DNA of 64,000 nt from Pseudodesulfovibrio hydrargyri (GCF_001874525.1 NZ_LKAQ01000004.1:2694730-2758729), one strand, 5' to 3'. Positions 41,156 through 53,014 are shown, counted from the stretch's first letter. The notes: generated from the sequence alone by a model not told the origin. Program-made: numbers and translations.

Positions 41156-42919
41156 CTACATCTCGATGCGCACGGTCTCGGGGCTGAGCCTGCGTTCCAG
41201 CCGCTTGGCGTACAGGCTCATGAAGTAGCTGAAGACGAAGTAGAGCACGGCCACGGTGGTGTAGATTTCGAACGGGTGAACCATGATCCGGTTGTTGACC
41301 GCGTAGGCCGCGCGGGTCAGTTCCATGACGCCGATGATATAGGCCAGCGAGGTGTCCTTGAAGTCGGCGATGAACATGCCGACCAGGGCGGGTAGCATCT
41401 GCTTGAGCGCCTGGGGCAGGATGATCTTGCGCATGGTCTGGAAGTAGGTCAGGCCGGACGCCTTGGCCGCCTCCACCTGGCCCGGGGGGATGTTCTCGAT
41501 GCCGCCGCGCACGGTTTCGGCGATGTACGCTCCGAAGAAGAAGGTCAGGGCGATGGTGGCCGCCCAGAAGGCGTCCAGGTCCACTTTGAAAACGACCGGA
41601 AGGATGGCCTGGTAGAACCACAGGATGACCAGGATGAGCGGGATGCCCCGGATGATTTCGATGTACAGCAGGCTCGGGATGCGGAAGACGCGGTTTTTGG
41701 CGGTGCGTCCCATGCCGAGGACCAGGCCGATGAGAAAACTGCCGGCAATGGAGATGGCGGCCATGAGCAGGGAACCGGCCAGGCCGCCCAGGCCGAGGAA
41801 GAACTCGGTTTCATCGCCGTTGGGGAAGCGCCAGATGAGCAGGGTCTTGAGATTGGCCAGGATGATTTCCCAGTTGAAATGGAACACGGCCGTGCCGACC
41901 TCGTAGAGGACGTAGGCCAGGGCGGCCACGAACAGGGCCTTGAGGGCCCGGACGGTCTGTTTGCCGACCGTGCGCAGGGACTGCCTCAGGGGCGAGATCG
42001 TGCGCTGATCCGGGCTCTTGCGGAAATACCAGAAGACGTATTCGAGCTTGCGGCCCAGAAAGTCGAAGGGCCAGAAAAGGATGTCGGCCACCCTGCGCAG
42101 GGGGGTGAGCCGGTCCGGGGACATGATCTTGAGTCGTTCGTTGACGATGTAGAGAATGCCCGCGATGGCCAGTGACATGCCCAGGTAGACCAGGGTGGCC
42201 ACGCTGAAGGACTCGAAGGTCCGGTAGGTCAGGGAGTATACCTCGGTCATGGACCAGCACAGTTCGGTCACGCCGATGGTCATGGCCAGGGAGGTATTCT
42301 TCATGTTGTTGAGGAACTCGCTGCCCAGCGGCGGGATGATCTCGCGGAAGGCCAGGGGCAGGATGACCTTGCGCAGGGTTTGGGGAAAGGTCAGGCCCGA
42401 GGAGTAGGAGGCCTCGAGCAGCCCCTTGGGAATGGACTGGATGCCCGCGCGGATGATCTCGGCCATGAACGCGCCGGTGAAGATACCGCAGCCCACCGTG
42501 GCGCACCAGAACTCGAAATGCATGTCGAACAGCTTGAAGCGGATATCCTCGGGAAAGGCGTAGGGCAGGGCGAAGTTCCAGAAAAAGAGCTGGATGAGCA
42601 GCGGGGTGTTGCGGAACAGCTCCACGTAGCAGGTGGAGAACCAGTAGACCGGCTTGAACTTGGACAGCCGGGCCAGGCCGAAGATGGTGCCCATGCCCAG
42701 GGCGATGATCGAGGAGTAGAGCGTGATGGTCAGGGTGGTGTTCAGCCCCTTGAGCATCAGCAGGCCCATGTGTCCGTATTGCCCCTCGTGAGAGAACACG
42801 GCCCAGTCGAAATCGTATTTGAATTCGAAGACGAAGGCGAAATAGTAGACCACCAGGGCGGTCAGGGCCACGAGGGTCGCATTCTGGACCGGAGGTTTTT
42901 CGAAATACCGTTTTAACAT
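41156..42919 (-). CDS. Fused amino acid ABC transporter permease (two HisMQ domains in one chain)
   Basis: A 587-residue inner-membrane protein carrying two complete permease modules. The first EAA loop is EIIRAGIQSIPKGLLEASYS and the second ETVRGGIENIPPGQVEAAKA; each is followed by a conserved LP..L segment. Usually these are separate subunits of about 230 residues, as in the transporter at 552-2048. A charged linker of roughly 60 residues joins them (RKLEYVFWYFRKSPDQRTIS). ATG 42919 has AAGAG upstream; an earlier in-frame start would use the intergenic hairpin. The binding protein is just upstream and the ATPase is in a separate unit further upstream. Confidence 0.93.
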   Translation of the reverse strand: MLKRYFEKPPVQNATLVALTALVVYYFAFVFEFKYDFDWAVFSHEGQYGHMGLLMLKGLNTTLTITLYSSIIALGMGTIFGLARLSKFKPVYWFSTCYVELFRNTPLLIQLFFWNFALPYAFPEDIRFKLFDMHFEFWCATVGCGIFTGAFMAEIIRAGIQSIPKGLLEASYSSGLTFPQTLRKVILPLAFREIIPPLGSEFLNNMKNTSLAMTIGVTELCWSMTEVYSLTYRTFESFSVATLVYLGMSLAIAGILYIVNERLKIMSPDRLTPLRRVADILFWPFDFLGRKLEYVFWYFRKSPDQRTISPLRQSLRTVGKQTVRALKALFVAALAYVLYEVGTAVFHFNWEIILANLKTLLIWRFPNGDETEFFLGLGGLAGSLLMAAISIAGSFLIGLVLGMGRTAKNRVFRIPSLLYIEIIRGIPLILVILWFYQAILPVVFKVDLDAFWAATIALTFFFGAYIAETVRGGIENIPPGQVEAAKASGLTYFQTMRKIILPQALKQMLPALVGMFIADFKDTSLAYIIGVMELTRAAYAVNNRIMVHPFEIYTTVAVLYFVFSYFMSLYAKRLERRLSPETVRIEM

Positions 42920-42939
42920 CGTGCTCTTTTTACGGAAGA

Positions 42940-42968
42940 GGGTCCCGGAGCGGTGCGCTCCGGGACCC
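42940..42968 (-). other. Stable hairpin between binding protein and fused permease
   Basis: GGGTCCCGGAGCG (42940-42952) pairs with CGCTCCGGGACCC (42956-42968), a perfect 13-base stem with a three-base loop and no U-run. It should protect the binding-protein message or slow transcription so that less permease is made. Confidence 0.75.
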
Positions 42969-42992
42969 GTTGTCATGCTTCGGGAAAGGGGC

Positions 42993-43817
42993 CTACGGCC
43001 ACATCTCGATCTTGGAGGTCAGCGGGAACGGGTAGTCGGAATCCGGGCCGAACCACTTGTCGTAGATCTTCTTGTAGGTGCCGTCCTTCCAGATGTCCTG
43101 GAGGGTGAAGTTGATGGCGTCGCGCCAGGCGGAATCGTCCTGGGGCAGGCCGATGCCGTAGGGCTCGTCGGAGATGAAGTCGCCGACCAGTTCGTACTTG
43201 CCGGGCACCTTGGCGGCGTAGCCGAGCAGCAGGGTGGAGTCGGTGGAGATGGCCTGGACGCGGCCCGAGTTCAGGGCCTCGAACATGGCCACTTCGCCGT
43301 CATAGCCGGTGACCTGCGGGTTGGGGTTGCCCAGCTCCTGCAGATAGGCCTTGGCGTTGACGATGGAGGTGGTGCCCTGCATGGAACCGATCTTCATGTT
43401 GGCCAGGTCGGCGACGTCCTTGACCGTGCCCTTCCGGGCCAGGAACTTCTGGCCGTCGAAGAAGTAGGTGATGGAGAAGTCGATCTTCTCGTCGCGCACG
43501 CGCTTGTGGGTCATGTTGGACAGGACCATGTCCACCTTGGGCGGGTTGGTCTGGACAAAGGAAATACGGGTGTTGTTGTTGACCACGACCTTTTCGAGCT
43601 TGCAGCCGAGGCGCTTGGCGATCTCGGCGGCCATGTCGACGTCGAAGCCGACCCACTCGTTCTTGTCGTTGATGAAGCCGAACGGGATGCCCTGGTTGGA
43701 CAGGCCGGCCTTGACGACCTTGGTGGACATGACGCGGTCGTAGGTGGGACCGGCGAACGCAACCGAAGCGGCCAGGACCAGCAGCGCGGCCATGGCGGTG
43801 ATTTTGAGAACTCTCAT
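42993..43817 (-). CDS. Amino acid ABC transporter substrate-binding protein
   Basis: A 274-residue periplasmic family 3 solute-binding protein. The signal peptide is MRVLKITAMAALLVLAASVAFA, cleaved before GPTYD. GFDVDMAAEIAKRLGCKLEKV, TYFFDGQKFLARKG and DEPYGIGLPQDDSAWRD are the hallmark segments. It is similar in plan to the truncated protein at the window start. Charged-polar amino acids such as glutamate or general L-amino acids are likely ligands, but the specificity cannot be read. The gene begins after the terminator of the ATPase gene, so it has its own promoter or depends on read-through. Confidence 0.93.
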   Translation of the reverse strand: MRVLKITAMAALLVLAASVAFAGPTYDRVMSTKVVKAGLSNQGIPFGFINDKNEWVGFDVDMAAEIAKRLGCKLEKVVVNNNTRISFVQTNPPKVDMVLSNMTHKRVRDEKIDFSITYFFDGQKFLARKGTVKDVADLANMKIGSMQGTTSIVNAKAYLQELGNPNPQVTGYDGEVAMFEALNSGRVQAISTDSTLLLGYAAKVPGKYELVGDFISDEPYGIGLPQDDSAWRDAINFTLQDIWKDGTYKKIYDKWFGPDSDYPFPLTSKIEMWP

Positions 43818-43845
43818 TTACCTCTCCTGGTTGATGAGTCGTATG

Positions 43846-43881
43846 AAAAAGCCCTTGTCGGACACCGTGTCCGGCAAGGGC
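43846..43881 (-). terminator. Rho-independent terminator after the ATPase gene
   Basis: GCCCTTGTCGGA (43851-43862) pairs with TCCGGCAAGGGC (43870-43881) with one wobble. AAAAA at 43846-43850 gives the U-run on the minus strand. It separates the ATPase from the binding protein. Confidence 0.85.
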
Positions 43882-43892
43882 ATAAATCCTTA

Positions 43893-44621
<729 letters not shown>

Positions 44622-44747
44622 AGCGAACTCCGAAATAAAAATGGGCAAAAGCCAAGAGGATTTTCTAACAGGGAACCGGCTGAAAAGCAATCAAAATTCT
44701 GCCCTCGGGCGGTAGCACTGAACCTTGTTCTGTGTCGGTCCGCAGGC

Positions 44748-44785
44748 AAAGAACGCTTCCGCCGGACGGCCTGGCCGTCCGGCGG
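44748..44785 (-). terminator. Probable terminator after L-serine dehydratase
   Basis: CCGCCGGACGGC pairs with GCCGTCCGGCGG immediately after the stop codon. The minus-strand flank (TTCTTTG) is only a weak U-run. Confidence 0.65.
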
Positions 44786-44789
44786 ATAT

Positions 44790-46151
<1,362 letters not shown>

Positions 46152-46173
46152 CTCGATTTCTCCTGGCAAAGGG

Positions 46174-48345
46174 TTACCCGAGCGCCTTCACCTTGCGGCG
46201 CATGGCGTGCAGGATCGGTTCGGTATAGCCGTTGGGCTGGCTCGCGCCCTCGAAGATCAGGTCGCGGGCGGCCTGGAAGGCAATGCTTTTGTCGAAGTCC
46301 GGGGCCATGGGGCGGTAGGCCGGGTCGTTTTGGTTCTGGCGGTCGACCACCTCGGCCATGGCCTTGAGGGTGGCCAGCACGGCCTCTTCGGTGCAGACGG
46401 AGTGTCTGAGCCAGTTGGCCAGGTGCTGGCTGGAGATGCGCAGGGTGGCCCGGTCCTCCATCAGCCCCACGCCGTTGATGTCCGGAACCTTGGAGCAGCC
46501 CACGCCCTGGTCCACCCATCGGACCACGTAGCCGAGGATGGACTGGCAGTTGTTGGCCAGCTCCCGGGCCACGTCGTCCTCGGACGGGCGGCCGTCGCGC
46601 ATGAGCGGCAGGGTGGTCAGGGCGTCCAGGGAGGCGCGCATCTTCCCGGCCAGCTTGAGCTGGCGCTCGAAGACGTCCACCTGGTGGTAGTGTAGGGCGT
46701 GCAGGGTGGCCGCCGTGGGCGAGGGCACCCAGGCGCAGTTGGCCCCGGCCATGGGATGCGCTCCCTTGGTCTCGACCATCTCCTTGAGCATGTCCGGCTT
46801 GGCCCACATGCCCTTGCCGATCTGGGCCTTGCCCGAGAAACCGCAGGCCAGGCCGATGTCCACGTTCCAGTCCTCGTAGGCCGCGATCCACGGTTCGTTC
46901 TTGATGGCCTCCTTGCGGACCACGGGGCCGGCCTCCATGGCCGTGTGGATTTCGTCGCCCGTGCGGTCCAGGAAGCCGGTGTTGATGAAGATGACCCGGT
47001 CCTTGGCCGCCCGGATGCACTCCTTCAGATTCAGGGTGGTCCGCCGTTCCTCGTCCATGATGCCGACCTTGAGGGCCAGGGCGGGCATGCCCAGCGCCTT
47101 TTCCACGGCCGCGAACAACTCGCAGGTGAAGGCTACCTCCTTGGGGCCGTGCATCTTGGGCTTGACGATGTATACGCTGCCGGTCTTGCTGTTGCGCCAG
47201 CGGCCGCCGCCCTTCAGGTCGTGCAGGAAGATCAGACCGGTGGCCAGGGTGTCCAGGATACCCTCGGGCACTTCCTCTCCATCCAGAAGCACCGCGTCGG
47301 TGGTCATCAAATGGCCCACGGTGCGGACCAGCATCATGCTTCGGCCGGACAGGGTCACGCTCCCGCCGCCGGGCGCGCTGTAGGTCCGGTCGTCGTTCAG
47401 GGCGCGGGTCACGGTCTTGCCGCCCTTGTCGAAGCTGGCCGTCAGGTCGCCCTTGATCAGGCCGAACAGGTTCAGATAGGTCTGCCCCTTGTCCTCGCCG
47501 TCGACCACGGCCACGGAGTCCTCGCAGTCGAGGATGGTGGACATGGCCGATTCCAGGACCACGTCCTTGATGCCCGCCGGATGGTCGCGGCCAACGGGGT
47601 GCTCGGGGTCGAATTGCAGTTCGATGTGCAGGCCGTTCTTGGCGAAGAGCAGGGACTTGAGCGCGCCGTCCTCTTCGGCATAACCCGCGAACTGGGCCGG
47701 GTCACGCAGGGCGGTGGTCTCGCCGCCGGTCAGGGTCACGGCCACCTGCTTGCCGGACGGGCCGTCCACGACCTCGAACGCGGTCGCGTTGCTGTGCGAC
47801 CCCTCGGCCAGGGGCACGGCCACGTCCAGGTGGGCGGCGGCCCAGGCCATGACCTTCTGGCCGCGCACCGGGTCGTATCCCTTGCTCGGGACCTCGTCCC
47901 TTTCGATCACGTCCGAGCCGTAGAGCGCGTCGTACAGGCTGCCCCATCGGGCGTTGGCCGCGTTCAGGGCGAACCGGGCGTTGGTCGCCGGGACGACCAG
48001 CTGCGGCCCCGCGATGGTCGAGATCTCCGGGTCCACGTTCTCCGTGGTGATGGCGAAGTCCCCGCCCTCGGGCACGAGATAGCCGATCTCGCGCAGGAAG
48101 GCGTGATAGGTCCGTTTGTCGCCGGGCTGGCCGGGGTGCGCCCGGTGCCATTCGTCCATGGCCGCCTGGATGCGGTCGCGTTCGGCCAGCAGTTCCCTGT
48201 TGCGCGGGGTGAAGTCCCGGAACACGGTTTCGGCGCCTGCCCAGAAAGCGGTTTCATCCAGTCCGGTTCCGTCCAAAATCGTCTTGATGGCTTCGGCAAG
48301 AGCCTGGTGCACGGACAGCTTGCCTGCCTGAATTCTTTGCTTCAC
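46174..48345 (-). CDS. glcB: Malate synthase G
   Basis: A 723-residue malate synthase G that condenses glyoxylate with acetyl-CoA to malate. Family landmarks include [37 protein letters not shown] (read in parts), [28 protein letters not shown] [15 protein letters not shown] and [23 protein letters not shown] [17 protein letters not shown]. Length and motifs are normal. No isocitrate lyase or glycolate oxidase gene is nearby, so the glyoxylate source is unclear. The next gene in the transcript makes pyruvate from serine, which points to assimilation of C2/C3 compounds. Confidence 0.96.
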   Translation of the reverse strand: MKQRIQAGKLSVHQALAEAIKTILDGTGLDETAFWAGAETVFRDFTPRNRELLAERDRIQAAMDEWHRAHPGQPGDKRTYHAFLREIGYLVPEGGDFAITTENVDPEISTIAGPQLVVPATNARFALNAANARWGSLYDALYGSDVIERDEVPSKGYDPVRGQKVMAWAAAHLDVAVPLAEGSHSNATAFEVVDGPSGKQVAVTLTGGETTALRDPAQFAGYAEEDGALKSLLFAKNGLHIELQFDPEHPVGRDHPAGIKDVVLESAMSTILDCEDSVAVVDGEDKGQTYLNLFGLIKGDLTASFDKGGKTVTRALNDDRTYSAPGGGSVTLSGRSMMLVRTVGHLMTTDAVLLDGEEVPEGILDTLATGLIFLHDLKGGGRWRNSKTGSVYIVKPKMHGPKEVAFTCELFAAVEKALGMPALALKVGIMDEERRTTLNLKECIRAAKDRVIFINTGFLDRTGDEIHTAMEAGPVVRKEAIKNEPWIAAYEDWNVDIGLACGFSGKAQIGKGMWAKPDMLKEMVETKGAHPMAGANCAWVPSPTAATLHALHYHQVDVFERQLKLAGKMRASLDALTTLPLMRDGRPSEDDVARELANNCQSILGYVVRWVDQGVGCSKVPDINGVGLMEDRATLRISSQHLANWLRHSVCTEEAVLATLKAMAEVVDRQNQNDPAYRPMAPDFDKSIAFQAARDLIFEGASQPNGYTEPILHAMRRKVKALG

Positions 48346-48375
48346 GTCTACTCCTGGTGCTCTGGTTTGAAAACG

Positions 48376-48391
48376 GTCTCCTCAGGGAGAC
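48376..48391. promoter_or_regulatory. Short inverted repeat in the glcB leader
   Basis: GTCTCC faces GGAGAC across TCAG, 31 bases upstream of the glcB start. It could be an operator or a small RNA hairpin. The rest of the 243-base gap to the divergent glycosyltransferase is AT-rich promoter DNA with a T-run near 48472. Confidence 0.35.
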
Positions 48392-48588
48392 ATCCTTTCC
48401 AGATTGCCCTGAGATGTACGGTATTGCAACTACAACCGACTTTTTTTGGCACCAAATCTTGGATATTTAGGGACTGTTTTTTTATGATACTGCCCGTGTG
48501 GCTCCGCTGGAATGAAAATTGTAACCGGTTCTCGTTGATATGGAATTTTTGACGGTCCGCCAGGCCGCTGACCGAACAAGGAACGAGC

Positions 48589-49842
48589 ATGCCGCTGAGT
48601 GTTGTCATTCCGGTCTTCAACCAGTTTTCCCTGACGCGCGATTGCCTGCGCTCCCTGCGCGAACACGCGCCGGAGACGGACTACGAGGTCCTCGTGGTGG
48701 ACAATGGCTCCACGGACGAAACCGCCACCGGCCTCGATCCTCTGGGCGCGGAGCTGTTCGGCGACCGATTCAGGGCAATCCACCTGCCCGAAAACCGTAA
48801 TTTCGGACCTGCCTGCAACCTCGGGGCGCAGGAGGCCACGGGTGATTTTCTGTTCTTTTTGAATAACGATACCTTGTTGACACCAGGGTGGTATCCGCCT
48901 CTGGCCGAGGCCCTGATGGACGGTTGCGGCGGGGTCGGGCCGCTGCTGATGTATCCGGCCCGCGGACCGCTGCCGGTGGATCGGATCCAGCACCTGGCCG
49001 TGGTCTGTGAACCGCAATTGCACTTCCGGCATCTGTATGAACTCTTTCCGGTCACCCATCCGGTGGCACACCGGCCCCGTTCCCCGCAGTTCCTGACCGG
49101 CGCGGCCCTGCTGCTTCCCAGGCGGGTCTTCCTCGAGGCGGGCCGATTCCATGAGGGGTACGCCAACGGGGCCGAGGACCTGGAGCTGTGCGTGCGCATC
49201 CGGCAGACGGGCCGTTCCCTGCGTTGCGTCCCGCAGAGCCGCGTCTACCATCTCCAGGGCCGGACGCAGGGCCGCTATGCCCACGAGTCTGATAACGCCC
49301 GGCTGTTCAAGGAACGAAACCTGTGGGACATCTATCCTGATTTTCATCTGCGGCTCAAGGAAGACGGCTATGAGATGGCCCTCAACGAGTGCCAGATGCC
49401 CTATGCCCGACTGCCCCGGCGGCGGGCGGAAATCCTGGACCGGGCGTTCGGCCGCGATTCGGGGGTGCCGGACAGGGCGGTCTGCCTGGCCATGATGGAG
49501 CGCGAGCCGCTCTACGGCCCGGCCTACGAACGGCTGGCCGACCTGTGCGAGGCGCAGGGCGACCTGTCCGTGCTCGCCGAGGTCCGCTTCCTCCAGGCCC
49601 GGCTCTTTCCCCGCCGCGAGGCCGGGGTCCGATTCCTGGACGCCGCCGTCCGCGCGGGGGACGAACGTTTGCGCCGGGAGGGGCAAAATATCGTCGAGTC
49701 CTACGTCCGGCTGGCCGCTGACCCGGAGTTGCCCGCCAAGGCGCGGGAGATGGCGGAATTCGGCCGGCGCCTGGAGCAGCCCGTTCTGACGGAACTCTAT
49801 GCCGGTTGGCTGGGCGGAAGGGGATTGGACGCCTTGCATTGA
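48589..49842 (+). CDS. Family 2 glycosyltransferase (rhamnosyltransferase-like) with helical tail
   Basis: A 417-residue protein. The GT2 domain covers about 1-270: LSVVIPVFNQ, VVDNGSTDETAT (37-48), ENRNFGPACNLGAQEATGDFLFFLNNDT with the NND metal motif, and GAEDLELCVRIRQTGR. The last 140 residues look like a TPR-type helical repeat (YGPAYERLADLCEAQGDLSVLAEVRFLQARLF). It is similar in design to enzymes that add sugars to surface glycans or to flagellin. The ribosome-binding site is weak (AAGGAACGAGC). No other glycan genes flank it. Confidence 0.88.
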   Translation: MPLSVVIPVFNQFSLTRDCLRSLREHAPETDYEVLVVDNGSTDETATGLDPLGAELFGDRFRAIHLPENRNFGPACNLGAQEATGDFLFFLNNDTLLTPGWYPPLAEALMDGCGGVGPLLMYPARGPLPVDRIQHLAVVCEPQLHFRHLYELFPVTHPVAHRPRSPQFLTGAALLLPRRVFLEAGRFHEGYANGAEDLELCVRIRQTGRSLRCVPQSRVYHLQGRTQGRYAHESDNARLFKERNLWDIYPDFHLRLKEDGYEMALNECQMPYARLPRRRAEILDRAFGRDSGVPDRAVCLAMMEREPLYGPAYERLADLCEAQGDLSVLAEVRFLQARLFPRREAGVRFLDAAVRAGDERLRREGQNIVESYVRLAADPELPAKAREMAEFGRRLEQPVLTELYAGWLGGRGLDALH

Positions 49843-49933
49843 CCCGCGACTTGCCGGCCGCGGCGACCAGGGGGCGCCGGCTTCCGGGCCGAGCGCCGCT
49901 TGTGGTTGACTCTTTTGCGGAAGGGGGACGCCG

Positions 49934-50302
49934 CTATCGTCCGGCCGCGTCCAGGATGCGCTTCCACAGCCGTTCCAGGGGCACGGGCTTGTGCAGGAAG
50001 TCGAAGGCCCCGGCCTCCAGGGACTGCATGTGGCGGGTCATGTCCCCCTCGCCGGTGAGCAGGATGACCTCGGTGGACGGGAAGTTCTTGCGGATGATCT
50101 TCAGCGTCTCGAGCCCGTTCAGGTCGGGCATGTTCATGTCCAGCAGAACCACGTCCACAGGGTCGGTTTCCAGGACGGCGTAAGCCTCGACCCCGCCTTC
50201 CGCTGTACTGACCAGCGCACCGAGATGGCCCAGCCGTTTGGCCAGGGTTTCCACGAAAGCGGCCTCGTCGTCGACGAGCAGTATGCGGATGGGGACGGTC
50301 AT
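49934..50302 (-). CDS. Single-domain response regulator
   Basis: A 122-residue receiver without an output domain. The acidic pocket is ILLVDDEAAF, the phosphorylated aspartate is in VVLLDMNMPDLNG, Thr in LLTGEG and Lys in DFLHKPVP. AGGAG lies upstream of ATG 50302. It diverges from the large kinase cluster that starts at 50871, which suggests it takes part in the same phosphorelay. Without an output domain it may act as a phosphate sink or as a protein-binding switch. Confidence 0.9.
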   Translation of the reverse strand: MTVPIRILLVDDEAAFVETLAKRLGHLGALVSTAEGGVEAYAVLETDPVDVVLLDMNMPDLNGLETLKIIRKNFPSTEVILLTGEGDMTRHMQSLEAGAFDFLHKPVPLERLWKRILDAAGR

Positions 50303-50786
50303 GGCGCGGGTTCTCCTGTTGTGCTTCTTACAATGAACATGCCAGCGGTTGAAAACGCAACACGTCTTGATACTTTTTTCTCCATTTGTCGAGTCCGGGA
50401 TAAGACTATTGATTTGAGTATGTTGTATGGGCATGGTTCGGAAGGAACCACCGCCCATTCCACGCGCTTCGAAATAATATTCCAAGGCTATTCAGGTGAC
50501 TGCCGCCAGGAGTGGGGCGTTTTTACCCGTTGTGAGTCGCGACAGTTGCAGGTGCCCCCTGTGGCGGGGCCTTGCGGGTGGAATCTCGCCATCGGCACCT
50601 TTTGTACCATCGGGGCAAAATGTACCGATTTTGGCCGTAAAACAGGGTCGAAGGAGGATTTCGTCCGTTGACGGCGGACAGTCCGGGGCTTTGTGGATGG
50701 CGGAAGGAGTTTGAATAAAGTGAGGTATCTCAAGATGTAATCACATCAGAGATGGGGTCGCCGGGCAGAGGCCGGGGACGGGATCG
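50303..50786. other. Divergent control region between the receiver and the kinase cluster
   Basis: This 484-base region has no convincing gene. Its left part is AT-rich and should hold the receiver's promoter. TGTACC occurs twice in direct orientation 18 bases apart (50603 and 50621) within a block of similar sequence, about 170 bases upstream of the sigma-54 promoter. That is a suitable place for activator binding. Confidence 0.5.
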
Positions 50787-50802
50787 TGGCACACGGATTG
50801 CT
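50787..50802 (+). promoter_or_regulatory. Sigma-54 promoter of the histidine kinase / TauE cluster
   Basis: TGGCACACGGATTGCT matches the -24/-12 consensus (TGGCAC, five bases, TTGCW) with correct GG-to-GC spacing. Transcription should start near 50813, about 58 bases before the kinase start. The NtrC-type activator at 57453 is an obvious candidate to work here. Confidence 0.88.
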
Positions 50803-50870
50803 CATGGCAGGACAGGCAGAGGTATTGGGTATCGGGCAGCGAGCCCGGGACTGCGACCGAGAGCGGGGCC

Positions 50871-52586
50871 ATGCATCCTGAAAAGAAGTCCTCCTACGAC
50901 AACCTGTCGCGCAACCTGTCGCTGACGGTCATCACGGTGTCCTTTGCTCCGCTCATCCTGGTGGGCGGGCTCATCTTCCATCAGTTCCGTTCCATATATA
51001 CTGAGAAGGTCTTCGCCCACCTGGCCGAGGTGGTGGACAAGCACGCGGCCGACATCAACACCTTTCTGCGGGACAAGCTCACCGAAGTCCAATACGTCAG
51101 CCGGACCTCGTCGTTCGACCATCTGGCCACCTCGAGCCACCTGGCCATGGCCCTGCGCGGGATGCAGCAGCAGTACGGCCGCATCTTCGTCGACCTGGGC
51201 GTGGTCGACAGCCACGGCCGCCAGGTGGCCTATGCCGGTCCGTTCAGCCTTTTGGGCGCGGACTACTCGGGGGCGGACTGGTTCCGCAACTCCAAGGAGA
51301 GCGACGCCATCATCAGCGACGTCTTCGAGGGGTTGCGCCAGTCCCCCCACTTCATCATTTCCGTCAGCCAGGGGCGAGGCGAGGCGCGCTGGACCCTGCG
51401 CGCGACCATCGACTTTCTGGCCTTCAGCTACCTGGTCCAGAACATCCGTATCGGCGAGACCGGGTTCGCCTACATCCTGAACAGCCGGGGCGTGTACCAG
51501 ACCCGGCCCAGGGACGAGCGCAACCAGGATCTGGAACTGACCCCGCGCCGCCAGCTCGGGCGGGTGGGCTCCCTGGCCGGGGTGTCCATCTTCGAGTCCG
51601 TGGACCGCGAGGGCGACGCCTACGTCACGGTGACCGCGCCCATCAAGGGCGGGGAGTGGCAGCTGGTCTACCAGCAGAAGTCCTCGGACGCCTTTTCGGC
51701 CATGACCCGCACCGAACTCGTCACCCTGGGCATCTTCCTCATCGGCGGCCTGGCCATCGTGGTCATGGCCCTGCTCATCTCCCGCAAGCTGGTGGTCCGT
51801 TTCCAGGCCATCGACCAGGAGTCCGAGCTCATGAGCAAGCAGATCGTGGAGACCGGCAAGCTGGCGGCCATCGGCGAGCTGGCAGCGGGCATCGCACACG
51901 AGATCAACAATCCGGTGGCCATCATGATCGAGGAGGCGGGCTGGGTCAGCGACCTCATGGAGGACGAGGGCGGCGAACTGCCGTCCTACGCCGAAATCCA
52001 GCGGGCGCTGACCCAGGTGGGCAACCAGGGGCGGCGGTGCAAGGACATCACCCACAAGCTGCTCTCCTTCGCCCGGCAGAGCGACTCCCGGGCGACCGAG
52101 ATGTCGGTGCCCGAATTCATCCGCGAGGTGGTCGACATCTCCATGCAGCAGGCCCGTTTCGCCCAGGTGGAGTTCGACCTGGACCTGGACGAGACCATGC
52201 CGCGTATTTCGGCCTCGGCCACCGAACTGCAACAGGTTCTGCTCAACCTGGTCAACAACGCCATCCAGGCCATGGAGCCCGAGGGCGGCAGGCTGTCCAT
52301 CGGCTGCGCCATGGACGAGGGACAGGCGGCCATCACCGTGGCCGACACCGGGCCCGGCATTCCGGCGGCCAACCTGGGCCGTATCTTCGACCCGTTCTTC
52401 ACCACCAAGCCGGTGGGCAAGGGGAGCGGCCTGGGATTGTCCATATGTTTCGGAATTATCCACCAGATGGGTGGAGAGATAGACGTGGAAAGCACAGTGG
52501 GCAGGGGCACCCGGTTCACCATCCGTCTGCCGGTGCCGCCGCCCGCACGGCAACCTGAAACGCGACAGGAGATGAGACATGACTGA
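50871..52586 (+). CDS. Membrane-bound sensor histidine kinase with periplasmic sensor (Cache type)
   Basis: A 571-residue kinase. One membrane helix at about 18-38 and another at about 283-307 bracket a periplasmic region of 240 residues that looks like a double Cache domain (IFVDLGVVDSHGRQVAYAGPF, GETGFAYILNSRGVYQTRP). The cytoplasmic part has the H-box GELAAGIAHEINNPVAIM, N-box LLNLVNNAIQAM, and ATP motifs DTGPGIP and GKGSGLGLSICFGI. Cache sensors bind small anions or organic acids. Its 3' end overlaps the first receiver by eight bases, so the pair is coupled. Confidence 0.94.
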   Translation: MHPEKKSSYDNLSRNLSLTVITVSFAPLILVGGLIFHQFRSIYTEKVFAHLAEVVDKHAADINTFLRDKLTEVQYVSRTSSFDHLATSSHLAMALRGMQQQYGRIFVDLGVVDSHGRQVAYAGPFSLLGADYSGADWFRNSKESDAIISDVFEGLRQSPHFIISVSQGRGEARWTLRATIDFLAFSYLVQNIRIGETGFAYILNSRGVYQTRPRDERNQDLELTPRRQLGRVGSLAGVSIFESVDREGDAYVTVTAPIKGGEWQLVYQQKSSDAFSAMTRTELVTLGIFLIGGLAIVVMALLISRKLVVRFQAIDQESELMSKQIVETGKLAAIGELAAGIAHEINNPVAIMIEEAGWVSDLMEDEGGELPSYAEIQRALTQVGNQGRRCKDITHKLLSFARQSDSRATEMSVPEFIREVVDISMQQARFAQVEFDLDLDETMPRISASATELQQVLLNLVNNAIQAMEPEGGRLSIGCAMDEGQAAITVADTGPGIPAANLGRIFDPFFTTKPVGKGSGLGLSICFGIIHQMGGEIDVESTVGRGTRFTIRLPVPPPARQPETRQEMRHD

Positions 52587-53010
52587 TGCCACTGTGTTGA
52601 TCGTGGACGACGAGCGCGGGTTCGTCGAGACCATGGCCAAGCGGCTCGAAAAGCGCAACATGACGGTTTTCCAAGCCTTTGACGGTGACGAGGCCATGGC
52701 CCGGCTGGCCGAGCAGCCGAGTATCCAGGTGGTCATCCTGGATATGAAGATGCCCGGCAAGGACGGCCTGGTCGTCCTGCAGGAGATCAAGGAGGCCCAT
52801 CCCCTGGTCGAGGTCATCATGCTGACCGGCCACGCCACGGTCCCCTCGGCGGTCGAAGGCATCCAGCACGGGGCCTACGACTACCTGATGAAGCCGTGCA
52901 GCTTCGAGGACCTGAACCAGAAGATCGCCGAGGCCGTCGAGCTCAAGAGCGAGCACGAGGAAGAAGCCGTGGAGGCCCGGCTGAGCGACATCACCGGGCG
53001 CATGGGGTAG
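52579..53010 (+). CDS. Single-domain response regulator (1 of 3 in tandem)
   Basis: A 143-residue receiver: ATVLIVDDERGF, phosphorylation site in VVILDMKMPGKDG, MLTGHA and YDYLMKPCSFEDL. A charged helical tail of about 20 residues follows. It overlaps the kinase gene by eight bases, so it is the most likely direct phosphoacceptor. There is no DNA-binding or enzymatic output domain. Confidence 0.92.
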   Translation: MTDATVLIVDDERGFVETMAKRLEKRNMTVFQAFDGDEAMARLAEQPSIQVVILDMKMPGKDGLVVLQEIKEAHPLVEVIMLTGHATVPSAVEGIQHGAYDYLMKPCSFEDLNQKIAEAVELKSEHEEEAVEARLSDITGRMG

Positions 53011-53014
53011 CGGC

